Of a stretch of DNA of 43,423 nucleotides, positions 42,017 through 43,423 are shown in pieces (position 1 is the first letter of the stretch; the number at the start of each line of letters is the position of its first letter). Position numbers and translations under genes: made by a program. The notes beneath the pieces are model-generated. The model had not been told where the DNA came from, made no database searches, and saw nothing but the letters and a program-made list of their open reading frames with translations. This DNA comes from Neobacillus niacini (GTDB lineage Bacteria > Bacillota > Bacilli > Bacillales > Cytobacillaceae): the NCBI RefSeq assembly GCF_019749295.1, contig NZ_JACWFG010000021.1:1-43423 (forward strand), read 5' to 3'.

Positions 42017-42053
42017 AAAAAAACGGGTATCTAATTTAAGATACCCATTTTTT
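42017..42053. terminator. Bidirectional terminator, lactonase / nagA
   Basis: GGGTATCT-AATTTA-AGATACCC with A and T tracts on either side, between convergent genes. Confidence 0.88.
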
Positions 42054-42086
42054 ATATAGTCGGCGAAATAGGCATCTAAACAATGC

Positions 42087-43238
42087 TTAAGCCTGAAAGA
42101 CGATACGCCCGTTTACCATTGTCCACAATACCTCGAAAGTATCATTCATTAGAACTAAGTCAGCATCTGCACCAGATTTAATCCGGCCTTTATTCTCTAA
42201 TCCCAGTATATCTGCAGGTGTCTGTGTTGCCATCTTCACGGCATCCTTCAAAGAAATTCCCAATTTAACTGTTTTTGCCAATGCTTCATTCATTGTAACT
42301 GTACTTGATGCAAGAGTACCATCTTCTAAGCTTGCGACTCCATTCATTACGCGAACTTCATGCCCCCCGAACAAGTATGTACCATCACCCATTCCCATAG
42401 CTTGCAGGGCATCTGTAATTAATACCATTTTATCAGGCCCCTTTTCCCGGTATAACAGCCGTACAATAGCTGGATGAAGATGGACATCGTCCACGATTGC
42501 TTGAACACTAACACTACTTTCTTCAAAAGCTGCTACGATTACTCCCGGCTCACGATGATGAATTGGCCGCATCCCATTAAAACAATGAGTTATATGACTG
42601 GCACCACACGCAAATGCTTGTTTTGCATCATCATAAGTGGCATCAGAATGGGCAATCGCAGCAATGATTCCTTTTTCCTTTAAGAAAGAAATCATTTCAA
42701 GACCACCTGGCAATTCAGGCGCCAGCGTAACCATGCGGAGCAATGTCCCTGATTTTTGCATGATGGTTTTCATTTCTTCCAAATCAGGATGCCTTAAATA
42801 CCGCTCATTTTGCATACCTTTTCGTTTTACATTTAAATATGGACCTTCTATATGGATACCAATAATTTCGGCCCCAGGTTCGCTGCCAGACAGCTCTTTT
42901 ACATTGGTAATCATTTTAAGAAGATCTTCTAAGGAAGAAGAAACAGATGTGGCTAAGAAGGAGGTGCATCCTGTCTTTGCGCAGGCTTTAGAAACTGCTT
43001 CCACACTGCCAATCGTTCCATCCATCATATCAAAGCCTTCTGCTCCATGAATGTGCACATCAATCATTCCTGGAATGAGAATTTGGCCCTTTCCATCGAT
43101 TTCATAATCAGCGGAAAAGTCTGAACACGCGCTGCCCATATGCACCGATTCTATTTGTCCATTTCTGATAAGGATACATCCAAGCTTTGGTTCTTCATCT
43201 AAAATCAAACGAACATTACGAATTAAAATAGAACTCAT
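42087..43238 (-). CDS. nagA: N-acetylglucosamine-6-phosphate deacetylase NagA
   Basis: A 383-residue amidohydrolase. Metal ligands and motifs: DVHIHGAEGFDMMD, GIHIEGPYLN, IAHSDATYDDA, THCFNGMRPIHHREPG and LITDALQAMG. It feeds amino sugars from cell wall or chitin into glycolysis. No nagB or regulator follows; the lactonase gene converges on it. The ATG at 43238 has only a weak ribosome site. A strong hairpin lies just upstream. Confidence 0.94.
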   Translation of the reverse strand: MSSILIRNVRLILDEEPKLGCILIRNGQIESVHMGSACSDFSADYEIDGKGQILIPGMIDVHIHGAEGFDMMDGTIGSVEAVSKACAKTGCTSFLATSVSSSLEDLLKMITNVKELSGSEPGAEIIGIHIEGPYLNVKRKGMQNERYLRHPDLEEMKTIMQKSGTLLRMVTLAPELPGGLEMISFLKEKGIIAAIAHSDATYDDAKQAFACGASHITHCFNGMRPIHHREPGVIVAAFEESSVSVQAIVDDVHLHPAIVRLLYREKGPDKMVLITDALQAMGMGDGTYLFGGHEVRVMNGVASLEDGTLASSTVTMNEALAKTVKLGISLKDAVKMATQTPADILGLENKGRIKSGADADLVLMNDTFEVLWTMVNGRIVFQA

Positions 43239-43251
43239 GATTTTGCTCTAT

Positions 43252-43297
43252 AACCCGATTAATGGACACTTAATAAAAAGTGCCCCTTAATCGGGTT
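43252..43297. repeat. Long hairpin between nagA and the right-edge gene
   Basis: AACCCGATTAA and TTAATCGGGTT pair perfectly (11 bp), and the inside continues with GGACACTT against AAGTGCCC. On the plus strand T residues follow. A terminator-like structure between divergent genes is odd. The inner TGGACACTT resembles IS3-type ends and may mark the edge of an insertion element. Confidence 0.6.
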
Positions 43298-43361
43298 TTT
43301 CTATGTTCCTAGAAAGAAAACCCGTTTATAATATAAGAATTATTGTGGACGGAGGATTTGC

Positions 43362-43423
43362 ATGAGTAAGAATCTATTTTCAGAATACCAGATTAAAGAA
43401 TTAGAGAAGAATCCTAATGTTAT
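43362..43423 (+). CDS. Start of a probable IS3-type transposase OrfA (partial)
   Basis: ATG 43362 follows GGAGG. The first 20 codons read MSKNLFSEYQIKELEKNPNV, the N-terminus I associate with helix-turn-helix OrfA proteins of Bacillus IS3-family elements. A TATAAT lies at 43327-43332. The gene runs off the window. Confidence 0.5.
   Translation, partial: MSKNLFSEYQIKELEKNPNV

Overview
The window reads as a chromosomal segment of a low-GC, endospore-forming Gram-positive bacterium of the Bacillaceae. Supporting signs are strong GGAGG-type ribosome binding sites, frequent TTG/GTG starts, spore-coat CotF-like genes in a yraDE-adhB-yraFG-type cluster, a T-box in front of serA, BdbC/BdbD, and tandem rrn-type promoters at the left edge. 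No prophage or CRISPR array is visible.

Layout. 1-300: tandem sigma-A promoters and a leader reading leftwards, as upstream of an rRNA operon. 0.5-4.2 kb: MgtC/SapB protein, tRNA-Ala(GGC), DEAD-box helicase, and a divergent TusA-like / LysR pair that resembles selenium-metabolism gene pairs. 4.2-6.6 kb: zinc alcohol dehydrogenase and four small spore-coat-type proteins. 6.6-15.2 kb: acyl-CoA ligase, then an operon of branched-chain-amino-acid-type ABC transporter genes carrying a 59-aa protein, a KAS III-like enzyme and an alpha/beta hydrolase, interrupted by a palindromic repeat. 15.4-23.8 kb: DnaQ-like exonuclease, CBS/DUF294 protein, sodium:solute symporter and its DUF4212 partner, a small membrane protein and a large STAND/BTAD activator. 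23.9-29.4 kb: SDR enzyme, a tiny Cys-pair protein, thrB, hom (no thrC between them) and T-box-controlled serA. 29.4-31.7 kb: a 52-bp tandem repeat, a HAD hydrolase and a redoxin gene with an in-frame TGA.

31.7-39 kb is a decayed accessory region. It holds a truncated copy of the neighbouring LysM hydrolase, a patatin-like phospholipase / metallo-hydrolase gene pair, the wreck of a second patatin copy followed by a second metallo-hydrolase fused to Ig-like extracellular-type domains, and a DNA ligase fragment. 39.1-43.4 kb returns to ordinary genes (Dps, BdbC/BdbD, a lactonase, NagA) and ends in the first codons of what looks like an IS3-type transposase.

The standout is the redoxin gene at 31098-31643. 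A TGA sits exactly where the first Cys of a CxxC motif is expected (G-TGA-P-V-C), the frame is intact on both sides, and a small hairpin with a G in its AGTT loop lies about 25 nt downstream. This is what a bacterial selenocysteine codon with its SECIS should look like. The second candidate system is the patatin-metallo-hydrolase pair, which appears to have been duplicated.
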